This document shows, in pieces, positions 1 through 13,287 of a stretch of 64,000 nucleotides of DNA. How positions within the stretch are numbered: the first letter of the stretch is position 1; every line of letters starts with the position of its first letter. The translations under genes and the position numbers were made by a program. This DNA is from Owenia fusiformis (lineage: Eukaryota; Annelida; Polychaeta; Sabellida; Oweniidae). The stretch spans positions 28,093,936-28,157,935 of the forward strand of contig CAIIXF020000006.1 in assembly GCA_903813345.2 (NCBI GenBank). Direction: 5' to 3'. The notes below the pieces were generated by a model. That model saw only the letters and a list, made by a program, of their open reading frames with translations. It did no database searches and was not told the DNA's origin.

Positions 1-3000
1 TTGTCTGCTTGCAGTTGTTGGTTTTCTGATTTTAGATCATGCAGCTGTTGACTGCCTACTGGACCAAGAGACTGGAGGCTAGTGGGATCTATGGGAAAAA
101 CAGAAATAATCACCATCACCATGAGGCAGAACTAACTTTTTTAGGAATAAAAAAAATACAAGAAAAAATAAAGCTTACTGCAAGAAAAAGTTAAGCTAGC
201 AATAAGCTTTGTAATATAAGTGCTATTGTGGTTGATTATAAAAGTTACTCGTCTGCAATATTACAGACCAAAGATATTTGTCCCACATTTGATTCCTTGA
301 ATTTGATAATCAGGTGATTTGCAGGAAAAAATGAAGGTACATGTATTTAGAAAATATTCCAAAACCAGCACATCTAATTCATTCAACTCAATTCAAAAGT
401 GTAAATTCCAAAAAATGGTGAATGGTGTAAAATTTGTATAAAGTATACCAGTTGTATAAAATGTGAAATGTTGCATGCTAATAATGACTGAAAGAAACAT
501 CCAAAAATATTGTGAAGAGTGAGTGATTTTTCTGTAACCATTCCTCCTGGCTATGCAGAATCTGAACCATTCCTTTTCTTTATAAGCTAAACATCTCAGC
601 ACAACATTATTCTTTCTTACACATGCTTTGATGTATGTAGAATAAAACACATGTACATACCACCACTATTAGTTGCTGACAGGGCCTCTTGTATTATACC
701 AGACTCATCTTTTATACCCTCAGGGTCCTGGAACAGTAAATGAGGTCTATTATCAATACTAAATAAATATAAATATTTATAGCGTTTTCATAGTTATGAA
801 AATTCAAAAGTGTATGATACAACCAATCCAGATTAATAAACGTCTGAAACATTGAATAATGTCAGATCAAGGGAGAAAATTAAAACTGCTAGGAGATATG
901 GACCTGCAACCAAAGTCAAAACCATTTAATTCAGAAAATTCAAATGAAAATAATTGCAGTTTAGTTCTCAATGAAAAATAAAAAAGGAGATTCTAGAAAA
1001 CTGAGAATAATTTTTGGAAATTTTTTCTTATCAATCTTGAGGAGGTGAGGGAAACGATGGCCAATTTGGCTGAAATTTTTTGTGGAGTCCCTTGTAATCA
1101 GAGATCATATGATACCAAGAGCAGCTTGATCAGAAAATATTTTCTAAAAATGGAACACCGTTCCCTCTTCAACTCTATCCAATTATTTAACCTATTCACT
1201 ACCCAGAGGTTCAAGATTTCTCGTCACCTTGGAAACGACTTTGAAACCCAGAGTGACAAGAAAATCTGTCCCAACATTTTTCACTGAAATTGCTCTAATT
1301 TTGACAATTTTCATCCAATTTACACCAAAAATGTTTTAAAATGTGTAGAAATGATCTCTGTCGACTAATTTCACTAAATTGAGCATCACTTGTTGTATAT
1401 GCATGTAGTAAAATGTCAAAGGCTGGCAAAAATGAATAATTCCCTGGTTTCAACCCAATTTTAGAACCTGGGAATCAAGAGGTTAACTCTCTTTTTAACT
1501 TGAACCATCAAATCCAGAGATACCAAAGAAATATCCTTAAGGGACATTTTTCCTTGTTTTAGCTTATTGTAAAACCTTCTATTACGTCAAACTATGGAAT
1601 ACATGACATGCTAAGTTTTATCCTTCATGGACATTTTTTCTTGCTAAATCTAATGTCAAACCTTATCTATTACTTTCCACGTCAAACCATTTTTCAATCC
1701 AAATCTATCAACCTACTCAAAAGCTAAGGTCTAAATAAGATATGAGACTCAATGAATTTTTTACCTGCTTAGCTTTATCCTGCATGGCTGCCACCATTCC
1801 CTGTATGGCTTTATAACACTTCAGCACCTCCTCTTTCTTCTCTTTGTTTTCTCTCTCAAGTTCTTTAACACGCTCTTTCCTCTTCTGTAATGTAACAATG
1901 AAAAAAATCTCTGTAGCTAATTACCCCTCATAAATTTTTTTAGATAGATAAGATGAATTACTTATTCTCAGTGTGTTACTGAGCATTATAATAATATATA
2001 GGCCAAATATCACATGTTTCAGGAGTCAGAGGCATAGCCAGCAAATATCAAGGAGGGGGTGCGATCTTTTGGGTATGCATCACTGCGAGCGAAGCAAGGC
2101 CAAAAAAGGTGTGTAGTGTTCACCCATCGCACCCCCTGGGTACGCCCATGAGAGTTTAATAAGAATGTAAGAGATCATTTGTTCACAACACCATTTTCTT
2201 TCCATAAAGAATGTGTTATTGAGCACAAAATATCTTATTCTATAACTTAAAGTATAACTAAAGTATAACTACCTTATCCTTTTCTTTTCTTTCATCTAGC
2301 TTTTTCTGTAAATAGAATACATAGCATAAATCTTATGAGACTAATAAGTACATCAGTATAAGATGGCTCAGGAGTCAATATACTGGGAATCTGACATTTC
2401 TCTTTCTAGTCTGCATGGAATATTATATTGTGTATTAAGAATTGAAAAAAATCATTATCTTTAAAAATATGAGTAAAGAGACTGGACACACCAAATCAGT
2501 TATTTAAGTTGACATATAAAAAATATTTACTTCTTGCTCAACAGCGTTTATTTTAAACTTTTTCGAGTTTCTGAGAAACTTACCATTGTATCATCAGTCT
2601 GAGCTGGAGCGCTTCTATATTGCACATCTGATTTTTTCCATTTCTGAAAACGATGCCAAACAATTTGAATGTAAGATATGTTCTACATATACTTAAGACA
2701 ATGCTGACAAATAACTTTAACAGAACGCAAGGCAATAGGAAATAATGGAAAAATAATTGAACTTTTAAACAACAAGGGACACCCATTATTACTATTGCAC
2801 CTAAAAATAATTTTCTTGAAATATTTCATAAAATTAAAAAATGACATCCTAAGAATTTACCCAGCCTACCCCAAAACTAAGGAATTATCTCTGACCATTT
2901 CAAATCTGGAAAAATGCAGACAAGAGTAGTGAGATACAGAGACCCAACACCAAGCTAACGAGAATATTGAGCTTAGTGTCTTTTTAAGGTACAATAAAAA

Positions 3001-6000
3001 TATCTCACCTTTAACTCAACATCTTTTTCCCCAAGAGTAAGCTGCAGAAGTCCTAGCTGGGACTCTAGTTCCTGTATGTGAGCAGAGGACTCTTGTAACT
3101 GGGTCTGCAGATCCTGACATGCTGTTTCATACTGCTGCACCTAATAATGATTAACAGAGTGATACCAAAAATGAGACCATTTTGAAATTTCAATCTCGAA
3201 AGGAAACAACAAAACCAAACAAGGCATTACGGTGCAAAAAGTCACCACCTACCATTTGTTAGATACTACATACTCTGGATCCTGACATCTGAACACCATC
3301 CATAAAAACATCAGTGACCACAACAATGTCACCACTTCTGGTGGTGACATAATAACTCAAGCATTATAGAGGCTCACATAATTGTATCAACATGTATTCT
3401 ATCAGCATCACAACAATGTTGATTAACTACCTGATTCTCCATGGCTTTCTGCTCTTCAATGTGTTCCATCAATTGTTCTCGAGCAGTCTCAAGCTCAGAG
3501 TCAGATCCAGCCTGCTCAAGCAACTGTTCGATTTTAGCGTCCTTTGAGGTTATCACATGGTTGAGATCTTCAATAATTCTGAAAAATACCGGAAAAGTTA
3601 TTTGATTAGATTGAAACCACCAAGTGCTAATTTCATTAAAATTGATGTAATAAAACCAAAGCATTAACATGCAAAATGTAACCACCTGCCATTTGTTACA
3701 GAAATCAATTAATTGGTTCTATGAGTTTTTATGGGAACTAGATGTGTTTATAGGTTGTTTAAATTTCTGTTGGTATGATTTATTTCTGTTAAGGGGAATT
3801 TCCTTTCTAACTTGAATGTAGGTCAGTGTATATGTGTGATAAGCATAATAAATATATAATAGGTATAATCAAACCTTATTTTTTCCATTAGGTCATGCTC
3901 AGCCTGAGCTAACGTGTTATCTGTTTGCTGCTCAGTTGCTAAGTGATTGTTGTTCGTTCCTAAGTGATCATTGTCTGATGTTTTTTGATTGTCCATGGTT
4001 GCTATGGCTTCATTAAGCTGTTGTTTCAACTGTTCGTTGTTATGTTCAAGAGATAATACTTTTTCTCTGGCACCCTCCAATTCCTGTTGACTCTCAGCAA
4101 TTTCCTTCAAAATTCCAATTGATAACTTTACTTTATAGCAAGTGCATATATTTTAGTCCATACTTCAGGTACCTTAAATAATGTGTTTGTTACAACCAGG
4201 GCAGGCCTGTAGCCAGGGTGAATTTATTTCAAACTTCAAGCAGTTTTTCACCATTCTGAGCACTTTTCTAATGATTTTGGGCCAAAAGCTGTCAAATGTG
4301 AACCCCCTGGAAATTTTTGAAAAGTGAAACCCCCTTGGCAAAAGTTGGCTAGGGGCCTTCAGGTTAAGCATAAGCTGTCAGACCACTCAACTGTGTTTCC
4401 TGGTTATACTCCATGTATGACCATGACCATGCATAGCTTGACCCTAAATATATATATTCAATATTTTTCATCTTTGAAAAAAATTATGGAAAATCTATTG
4501 CTTCACACTGGAATGTTAATTTAAATATGCTTGCTTTTCGAAACTTTCATACATTTTGTTGCTGATCCCTTTCCATTTGATTTGACAATATATCAACCTG
4601 AACATTAAAAAAAACATTACCTCTTCCATTAAGCGTAACTTCTCTTCCAGCTCACGGACGTCACGGTCTGCGCTAAAACTTGCATTTTGCGCCACCTGTT
4701 GGATTGCCTGGTCCATTTCTATTTGATGCTGGTCACTTATGGTTTCGAGAGCATGGCTAAAATATAATACAATAATACACAAGAATTATTATTCCTTAAT
4801 ATTTGTTGAATATTTAACCCACTGAATCCAGAATAGTTTTCATTTTCTTGCTTATTTTGCCTTTTGTTCAAATATGCAATATTTAATGTTCATTTTAATG
4901 ATATTAGTGAACATAGACCAATTACACATATTTTAATACATGTACATAATTATAGTAGTGTAAATTGAGCAAAATTTGTCAAGGCCATTTTAGTGAGAAA
5001 TTTTGTGACTGAAGTGGGGTTTCACTAGAATTTCTCATGACAGGGTAAATAAATGAAAACAACAGTCAAAATTAATGGAAATCATACATGGATTTAACAT
5101 GGAAAAGTTGAAAAGTCCCTAAAAACAACATGCCATTTTGCGAAAAACAACTGGTGAAAATCGCCTGTTGCCTGCTGCTAATGAAACCCCTGCTGATGTA
5201 TTGGTCACTATTCAAGTCAGGTGAATAAATTTCTTTCCAATTAATTGATTGTTGATCTGATAATACACCACACCAAGATGTATTCAATTTTTGGTTTTAA
5301 AAAATCATCATTTCACAATTTTATAATTTTCTTCACTTACGAGGCTTTCTTCAGCAGCTCCTGCTTATCTTGTAACTCTTTCTTCAAACTCTGGCATTCC
5401 ACATTTAGCTCAATGTTCTGAAACAGAAAAAGTGTGATTTTAGCTTTCAAAATATTAAGCAAAATGTGCTAATCATACAGTGGCAAGTTGACCTTCCTAT
5501 TTCACAATCAGCTAATTATCTTACTTCCCTTCACATTAGCAAAGTTCTAAACTTAATAACTACTAATTAGATCATGACACAATATCATCATAATTACCAG
5601 TATAATAACATGTGAAAAATATCATGACAAAATAATGGAATCTAGGAAAAACACAAATACAGATATGAGTCAATATTTAGAGGATAAATGATAAAATAAA
5701 ATAATAGCCAAAAACATACAGTTTTGACAACATCATCTCCATCATGGAAGCGTTGCTGCATTTTCTCCTCCAGATAGTAAATCCTCAATTTCAGACTGAA
5801 GTTTTCCTTCTTCAATTCCGCAATTTGCTGAAATTCACAAGATTCAAAAAGTTTTTGTAAAATCACACAATGTTGTAATGTTGTAAGCATTCATCATTTA
5901 TGGTCCATGGGCAATTCTCAAAATTATCCCAATGAGCATCAAACTAACAAGGAATCCGCAGTGATAAATATCGCACTTTTCATCCAAAAATTCAGAATGG

Positions 6001-9000
6001 CTGCTTAGTAATTTACCAAGCATGCCCAAAACCCAATCAGATCTTGACATCAGTCTGCCCTTGTCAATTTGTAATTTCTTGAAATTTTGATGATTCAAGA
6101 GTCATGTGGCACCCTAAGACCCATCAAGACAACAACAATAAAGCACTCTCAGATGAAATGCAATTAAAGACCAATACCTGATCATATTCTTTCATGGTGC
6201 GGGCTCGTATAGGTGACATCCTCCCACTGCTAGTCTTCGCCACCACTGCAATCAGAAAATCTTAACATTTACACAGGAGAATCAATCAGTTTCTTAAGAG
6301 GTAAAACTTACTTGTTTGTGGTTGAATATGATCACTCTACTATACCTTGCATTTGGTGTTGATAAGCAACCCATTTGGCTTATTAGTAATGATTATGCAT
6401 TTGCTTTTATTTGTCTGTTCCTTATTAATGGTTTATCGGTTGAATGTCAGATGTTACTAAGGCACTTTCAAAAATATACTAGACAATACAATTAGACAAA
6501 CAAAGTATCTTATGCATTTCTATGTGTTAGGTATAGTCGCTTTCCGATAAATTGTACCACCTTTTGATACATCATTGGCTAGCTTGATGATGTCATATGT
6601 TGATGATATCATAGGTTGATGATGTCATAGGTTGTATTCTTTAAATTAGCAAGAAGTCAATCCTTTATTTGTATGGTCAGATTTCTACCTCCATACAACC
6701 AATGACATCATCAATTCAGCCAAGATATCATAGTCTTTCTAATATATCAAAAGGTGGCAGTATTTATCGGAATGATCTATCCAGTGTTGTTTTTGTTTAT
6801 TTTTAACATATCTAGCAGTATAAGTGTAGCATTGTAGTAACAATGAGTAATATGTCAAAATCTTAAACCATTCCTATTATATTGGTGAACCTGATATCTG
6901 ATATCAACTTCCTTATAATACACACCATACATTCTGATACTCATAGCATCTTTCTGTTTCACTTAGGGGTGAGATTTGAGATGTCATGGTTTATCATGAT
7001 GCACACCATACATTATTTTTGATATTCATAGATTTGTATGTTGAATTAGCTATCATTCGGGAATTCCTGGCTGTCAGCTGACGATTTGACCGCGCGCTAT
7101 TTTATGTCCAACTCATTCAAATATGAATATGAATCAATAGTAGCCGGTAATATCCTTATTGATATGAGTTGGACATAAAGGAGCAGTCAAATCGTCAGTT
7201 GACAGCTGACAGTTGAATTCACTAATGTGACCTTAGTCTCTTACTTGGTACTGATCCGTCTGGATGCTCCATTCTGTGGCCAAGTGATTCTAACTGGGGG
7301 CCTAAAGTCACTTCTCCCAGTTGTTCAGGGTTCATACTGCAACACACAATCAAGTACCTAATTATAGCAGAGGTACCCTGAATCCATGTCAGTGAGTCAC
7401 ACTTCCCTCTTACATAACGGATGATTTTACAGTTCGAATGATGATCTGAACTTACTGTACTCAAATGTAGTTTACATGGACTATTGTATAAGTTTTACAA
7501 TGGGAAGTTAATCTCAGCTGCTTATACAGTCAGTGTCATGATTTTTGATTACTAATTCTGACTGAATCAAAGAATTATGTCTAAAGTCAAGATGGAGTCA
7601 AGCTCTAGGAAAGGAATACAACCTCTAGGTCCATCACAAGCTGAAAATGTTAGTTTATTTTAATCATAATTTGTGATCGTTTACTGGCAAAATTCTTAGT
7701 TCATCAATTTTCAATCAATTTAAATTTGATTAAATGTACTGCATAAATCAATGTTTGGGAATCTTTGTGAACACTGAGAAAAATAAAAATTAAAAAGAAA
7801 TGAAAATTCATGCTTACTGTTAAAGCACTTGCTATATTTGTGTGATTCACATCTTCGAAATGCCAACTGTAGTTATTACAACATTATAATGAAGAAAACT
7901 CGATGAGAACATTCTGTTGCAAAATCAATACCATCGTAGTATTAAATTTAACTGATATTGTTTTTGTTTCAATGCATACAGTTGATTATCACAACACATG
8001 TGTGATTCCCTAGATTAGAAATAAATTAAATCATAAAATAGAGCTTCTGAAGAGCTGATTTTAAATATCAATATTTTTCTTACTAGAAAGTTATTTGCTT
8101 GGATTACACCAAAATACTTAAAATTCAGAATATGTAACTTTTCCAATCAACATATTTTTGACCTGCTTCTGTAATTATTGAGTTAAGATCATTATGAAAT
8201 ATTAAAAAAATGTGAGTTTAGTTGGTATCAGAATTATAGACTCTGTCCGAGTCCGTTTATGAAGGACAGGACTCCTCCTTTCCCCTCTTGATTAAACTGT
8301 ATCAGATAATGTGGTAATAAATTGCCACCTCTTTTCAATGTTTAAAATATCATTGGTAGATTAAATAAGTACGAGGCAAAATGTCACAGATACCAACCGC
8401 CTCCACAAAAAAGTTGAAGACTATAACAATATGTCATCATTTGTAGTGGTGACATAAAAATGACAAAATCAGAAATAAAACAAAATAAAAAATAAATTAC
8501 TTCTAAGAAAATGTCTCAAAAAATATGACCTTCTTTCTGTTATTTACCTACACCATTTCCCAACCATAGTATGATCATTGATCAATTTATGCATTAGTGA
8601 TATAATGATATATTCTTCATATTTCATTTTCAGTACTTAAATAATATTTCATATTTACAATGAATGGTGTTTTAGTAGGAAGATTTTTCAAATATGTAAA
8701 GGCGCTTACTAATATCAAGAATTGTGAGTTGTCATGGGAATTGTAATTACATGTAATAGAGATTGATAAACTCCAAAATTAAAACATGACTACTTCATAG
8801 TAAATTCTTGGAAACAGTGCACATCGTCTGTGATGTCAGCCACATTACTCCATCAACAACTCAAACAAACCTCCAATTGTGTACGGCAGAAAGATCATTT
8901 CTGGAACCATACCAGGAATCAATAACCCAGATGCGAGTAGAAATAATCTTGATTTACGTCATTAAAAATTCAAAATTCAGTCAAACTAATATCATATTTG

Positions 9001-10898
9001 AAATCTACATGTAAAATTACATCTAGAAATGTGGTTTTAAAAAGTGTTTATCAACTTTTAAAAATTAATTTTCTTTGAAAATGTGACTTCTAGCTCGGGG
9101 AGATTCCCCATAGATCCCATGCTATAAAAGCACAAAAAATGAAGTATCTTTTTTTTTAGTGAACAGATAATATTTTGCTTTACTGGACATATTTTCATTA
9201 GTATAAGTATCAGACGCATAAGGGTTATATGAAAATTGAGCCACTTAAATTGATAATATTCAAGTTTAAGTGAACTTTCTCATATACCTGCCATGTTAAT
9301 TAACCCGAATCAGCCACCAGGTGGTGAAACAGGTAACTACCTACTCGCATTTGGGTAATTGAGTCTGGACATCAGTGTCAGTGAGTATGTCCCTTTATGT
9401 CTTTTTGTGCCTCAGTCGAGTTAAGTCGACATGCTTATATATATATATGTATTTCAGTAATCATTTAAGTGCTTACGGAGAAAGCCAACAAAAGTATGTA
9501 TATATTTAGGTATTTTTCAACTTACTCTCAAATACATCTAAATATAATTTTTGGAAATGATGTATTCTCTGAATACACAGAGAGATCATTTCTGGAACCA
9601 TACCAGGAATCAATTGAGTCTGGACATCATTGAGTATGTCCCTTTATGTCTTTTTGTGCCTCAGTCGAGTTAAGTCAACATGCTTATATACGGTATATGT
9701 ATTTAAGTAATTATTTAAGTGATTAGGGAGAAAGCCAACAAAAGTACGTATATTTTGAGGTATTTATCAACTTACTCTCAAATACATCTATGCTAAATAC
9801 AATTTTTGGAAATTTAGAGTCTTATCCTGCAGTAGGAGAGATACATCGAACGTTTGAAGTTATTTCATCATGGGGTTACTTCGACCAAGGGGTTATTTTT
9901 AACTATGGCCGACATTTCACATTTCAGAGATCCACCATCTTGGATTTAGATCTCGCCATTGGAGATTTCCATTTATTTTCAAAGTTTCCAAAAACAAACA
10001 TGGCAAAATGTGTGAATTTAAATACATGTATAAGTCAATGCCAAAATCCCATGGTCAAAATAGCCCCATTACGAAGTAACCCCATAGGACGAAGTACGAC
10101 GTACCTCCCCTATCATTTAAGACACAGACCAACAGGACTAAAATCTGTAAGAGGTCTTTGTTTTGATATGACTTAGGTAATGACTGTAATGTTTCTTTAT
10201 GCTATATCATTCTGTGAAAGAACGAGAGGAGTAGAATTAAGTTGTTTTGCTGAGTGTGTTGCTTTTTTGATAGTTCTAGCTTACTGAACACAGCTGCCTC
10301 ACTTCTGTCAGCTCGGTAGAGTAAGTTCTAGCCTATAGTTGGGGACATAAATAAATGACAGGTGGATTTGCTGAAGTGAGGATTTCCCATGTTAAAAATA
10401 AGAGAATTTACAAGAGGCCATACATCAGTGGATGAGATTATACAAAATGTAAAATATACAAATTTTAAGGGATATATATCTAGACAATATTGGTAATTAT
10501 GGGCTTTCAGACCACCATAATTAGGAAATGGTGATCGAAAATCGACCTGTCATTTATTTTTGTCCCCAACTGTATAACAACTTCAAAATGAGTTCTGCTG
10601 AAGTTCAAAGGGGTCAAATTATTACTCCACAGTCTATTGAAGATCGGGCAGATCCCCCAAAAGCTCTTATCCTTCCTAGAAAAACTGAAAGCTAAGATTT
10701 CTTCCTGATTATCAATAGGTCTCTGCACTGAAGGTTTGCAGAATTTTTTTTGAAAAATAAAAAACAAATGAAAATCTATTTTGAAACTGCATGATTGCCT
10801 CCATTTGATGATGATTAAACATTAGTAAGAGAATTACTGACATACCTCCCCTCGAACTCAATGGGTAGTGTTGGATCATCTCCTACAAGGGAGTCCAT
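1..10898 (-). CDS. CDK5RAP2: CDK5RAP2/myomegalin/centrosomin-like protein, 5' part (14 exons, partial)
   Basis: Large coiled-coil centrosomal scaffold. In the family the N-terminal CM1 domain binds and activates gamma-tubulin ring complexes at centrosomes and Golgi. Exons (minus, transcript order): 10846-10898, 7245-7336, 6178-6245, 5720-5827, 5341-5417, 4621-4756, 3875-4104, 3431-3578, 3009-3140, 2584-2643, 2273-2305, 1765-1884, 661-727 and 1-88 (runs off the edge). Phases join at every junction and give about 470 residues. The start is the ATG at 10898, whose exon ends in a good gtatgt donor. CM1 spans about residues 57-133, with the recognisable core KKENFSLKLRIYYLEEKMQ. Everything after it is Gln/Glu/Lys-rich heptad coiled coil. 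The acceptor of 3875-4104 is an AAG with a weak pyrimidine tract, so that boundary may be off by a few codons. Small exons could be missing. Invertebrates usually have one gene for the vertebrate pair CDK5RAP2 and PDE4DIP, so the symbol stands for both. Confidence 0.9.
2033..2152. repeat. Small G-rich/C-rich inverted repeat in a CDK5RAP2-like intron
   Basis: A GGCATAGCCAGC-type left end and a GGGTACGCCCATG right end flank GGGGGTGCGATC and its complement. It resembles the repeat at 58634-58885. Confidence 0.5.
3238..3352. repeat. GTCACCACC-family MITE copy
   Basis: Starts with gtcaccacctaccatttgtt and ends ggtggtgacataa. Its inverted termini and internal accatccataaaaacat phrase recur in the copies at 8389-8458, 17685-17779, 44348-44472 and 49609-49712. 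Confidence 0.7.
4203..4361. repeat. Degenerate copy of the CAGGCCCGTAGCCAGG element
   Basis: Lies in the CDK5RAP2-like intron between exons 4621-4756 and 3875-4104. It shares its ends and internal phrases (tttttcaccattctgagcac, gtgaaccccctgg) with the intact copy at 32724-32929, and its terminal repeats have drifted. Confidence 0.7.
5341..5417 (-). CDS. CDK5RAP2: CM1 exon c
   Basis: Begins NIELNVECQSLKKELQDK, which continues CM1 in the same register as in vertebrate proteins. It has a gtttcag acceptor and gtaagt donor and ends with two bases of a split Ser codon. Confidence 0.88.
5720..5827 (-). CDS. CDK5RAP2: CM1 exon b (core of the gamma-TuRC activating motif)
   Basis: 36 codons, phase 0 on both sides, with a tttcag acceptor and gtatgt donor. 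It encodes QIAELKKENFSLKLRIYYLE and on to VVKT. The Lys-Glu-Asn-Phe and Leu-Arg-Ile-Tyr residues are the most conserved part of CM1 from fly centrosomin to human CDK5RAP2. Confidence 0.93.
6178..6245 (-). CDS. CDK5RAP2: CM1 exon a (start of the CM1 motif)
   Basis: Completes a split ATG codon and encodes residues 50-71, including SPIRARTMKEYDQ, the family's Ser-Pro-x-Arg-Ala-Arg lead-in to CM1. It is flanked by a ttgcag acceptor and gtattg donor and ends at phase 0. Confidence 0.88.
6542..6772. mobile_element. MITE with about 26-bp terminal inverted repeats
   Basis: Left end TTCCGATAAATTGTACCACC and right end the inverse, with few mismatches (ggtggcagtatttatcggaa). The interior holds several gatgatgtcatagg-type repeats. 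No coding capacity. It sits in the intron upstream of the CM1 exons. Confidence 0.75.
7061..7220. mobile_element. Short inverted-repeat element (foldback MITE)
   Basis: Both ends read GAATTC followed by a CTGTCAGCTGACGATTTGAC-like arm and, further in, TTATGTCCAACTCAT or its complement. The element is about 160 bp. It ends 24 bp from the splice donor of CDK5RAP2-like exon 7245-7336. Confidence 0.75.
8890..9815. repeat. Tandem duplication; one copy is split by an insertion
   Basis: A roughly 235-bp segment (agatcatttctggaaccata through aatttttggaaat) occurs at 9585-9815. It also occurs, interrupted by the 433-bp element, at 8890-9565. The homologous right parts are offset by 250 bp with about 90% identity by eye. 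Confidence 0.8.
8924..9356. mobile_element. 433-bp insertion with AAT target duplication and a preserved empty site nearby
   Basis: The termini are ACCCAGATGCGAGTAG and its inverse CTACTCGCATTTGGGT. AAT precedes (8921-8923) and follows (9357-9359). The uninterrupted flanks, ccaggaatcaattgagtctg, occur at about 9605-9624 in a tandem duplicate, so this copy is the filled site. A TAA duplication in the PIF/Harbinger style is the alternative reading. Confidence 0.75.
10335..10573. mobile_element. MITE with about 28-bp terminal inverted repeats
   Basis: Left ATAGTTGGGGACATAAATAA is matched inversely by the right end ttatttttgtccccaactgt. The element is about 239 bp without coding capacity, in the first intron of the CDK5RAP2-like gene. 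Confidence 0.75.
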
Positions 10899-10973
10899 TT
10901 CGCCATATATTTGACTTCTTTTGAATAAGATTCAAATTTTTATTTTCCAAATTTCCGCCATGTTTACTGGATT

Positions 10974-10985
10974 CACGCATGCGCA
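10974..10985. promoter_or_regulatory. Candidate NRF-1 site upstream of the CDK5RAP2-like start
   Basis: cacgcatgcgca reads TGCGCATGCGTG on the other strand, 11 of 12 matches to the palindromic NRF-1 consensus. It lies 76 bp upstream of the presumed ATG, in a locally GC-richer patch. The position suits a TATA-less promoter; binding is inferred. Confidence 0.45.
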
Positions 10986-12879
10986 GTTTAATACTTTCGA
11001 CTTCTGGGATGAGTAATTCAAAATAGGTATTTACATTTGCTTAGTGCACATTTGGCATCCTGAGATATTTTTACTGTATCATGTGTCTAAGTTTTGATCT
11101 TAAGACAACGTATGGTATCTGATGCTAAAAAGTGGTAAGAACAATACTGATTGTTTACAGTGTCGAAGCATGGTCTTACTTTCAAGAGAGCCGCATCTCC
11201 ACAGATCGCCCAGAGTACCGACAAATATATGTCGGCTCGGCTGATTAAGTAATGAATGTGATATTACAATAAACTAAAATTTTTAAGCACAATTGCCAAA
11301 TTGAAATTCAAAAATTGTGCAACTACAAAACATAGCAAATAAGTGTACACCAGTCATAACTGAGTCACAGCCCATCAAAAACAAACCCCAACTATCCCAA
11401 TCTATTATCTAATTTGAAAAAAGCAATGTCTTAGGCCACCACAACCATACAGCTCCTTTTTCACAGTCCAGGACCATAATACTAAGGGATATTTCATTCA
11501 TACAGAAGCCATTACAATATGTTGAAGAATAAATTGATAAACCTATACTCATAACATCAAAAAATAGTTGTAGCCATGATACTAGTATTCATACAAGGTG
11601 TAAACTTATAAGTAACTTTTGAATAGCGTTAAAATTGAATTACACACTGGTAACGGCATGATTTGTTTATTTAGATTAAATTTTTCATTCCTCTGAATTT
11701 AGAAGTAAATTACAAGGCCTTGGAAAAAGAGTCAAAGGTACTAGAGTTTTTTAGATTATATAAAGATGTCGCTTGATTTATGGAATTGTGGGTAATAAAA
11801 GTGGCCATATTGATGTCAAAAAGGTTTGTAAATAAAGATACTACGTATAAATGATTTAAACAGTGATCAACTCATAATTAAATCACAAGACCAACCACAG
11901 ATATAGTTCCTCTTCCAAACTCTACTTATGCAAGGCTGTGTTGTATATAAATGATCTTACGGTGTAAAATTTACTTGCTGGATTTGTGTAATTTTTTTTC
12001 AAAAAACAGGAAGTGAGCTCATTTCAAATGGGTTTCTAATGTGTCTTGATTCATAACCCTTAGTATGTAAGTATAACTGGTCAATATCTTTAGTATCTAT
12101 ATTGTGTATCGTACTTTTATATGCATACATTTTATGGAGTCCTAGCTGTAGTCTAAAATGAATTATTGTTTTCATGTGACTTAGTTCCACCCCCTAATGT
12201 TTTAGCAATTTAGATCTATCCAGCTAAGCTTCGATCTCATCCATAAGAATCGTTACAACTGAAAAAATGATTTGTCTTTACTTTACTTGATGAATATTAT
12301 TATCTGCTGCTAGAAGATTCTCATTTGGCTGGTGGAATTAGGGACATGGTCATTTTAGAAAGCTGAAAATCTACTGACAGTTTCAAAAATGATAACTTCA
12401 ACTTACTTTGAGGGTGTGAAAGGAAAGATCAACCTTCTAATATTTAAATCATCTTTGACATTTTTCAATCTTCGAACGCTAACACTTTAAGACTCCTTAG
12501 ACTCGCATGTGTGGTGGTCCTAATTATTGCACAGTTGTGTTTTGAGTGTTATTTTATGATACTGGATATATTTCACTGTTAATAATAGATGTATACATTT
12601 ACTATAATCATTTTTCTATCTGTTTTAGTGTAAAATATCAACAAAATCTACATAATTCACTTACTTTTGTGTCTTTATTTGGAGGGGGTCAAACTTTTTC
12701 AGAAGAATTTCACTTCTTGCGCGATCGTATTCATAACAATAGTGGAAGTAAAAAATTGAAAAAAAAATGAAGAGATATTTCTAAATATATTAATAAATAA
12801 TGAAGATTTGGAGTAATGGTGTTGAGCTGGTGTTATGAACACTGTTTTAAAAGATGTACGAAGCATATTTTGAATATTC

Positions 12880-13150
12880 AGTCCTAAAATCTTGTTTGTC
12901 GAGGCTTATATACAGGTTTTCAACCAAACCGTTTTGTGGAGTCATCTTAAAAATTTCTTACCATTTTAGCTGTCAGAAATTGCCATGAAAGTATGCCAGG
13001 CATAAATATGCTCATATATTTCTATCACACCCTTGAGTGCTATATTGTAATCAGTTTGCTGGGCAGGCAGGCAAACTGAATAGTTTTTGGGCAGTCTGGG
13101 TATATATTAGGGTGGCCATTTTGAATTTTCCATCACAAAATCTGTATTCT
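12880..13150. repeat. Decayed copy of the 162-bp-unit element
   Basis: Contains caggttttcaaccaaaccg and gtggccattttgaattttcc, diverged versions of the unit repeated at 42143-43386. Confidence 0.5.
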
Positions 13151-13287
13151 ATTCAAGGCTCTGATTATGATCATTCTGTGTCTTGTTTTTACATGAAATT
13201 TGTTATTACAATAATATGCCAGGTCAGAAACAATACAGGTAAAATTAATGTCTGTTAAATAATTTATTCCTGAGTTATAAGGGCTAT

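Larger units (their letters stand above)
7337..10845 (-). other. First intron of the CDK5RAP2-like gene
   Basis: No further coding exon is visible. It contains a GTCACCACC-family copy (8389-8458), an inserted element at 8924-9356, a tandem duplication (8890-9815) and an inverted-repeat element (10335-10573). The open frame at 9790-10176 partly overlaps the duplication and shows no recognisable domain. Confidence 0.7.

Noticed and set aside
9790-10176. 128-codon plus-strand frame
   Set aside because: Begins inside the tandem duplication, has no domain and lies antisense in the first intron of the CDK5RAP2-like gene.
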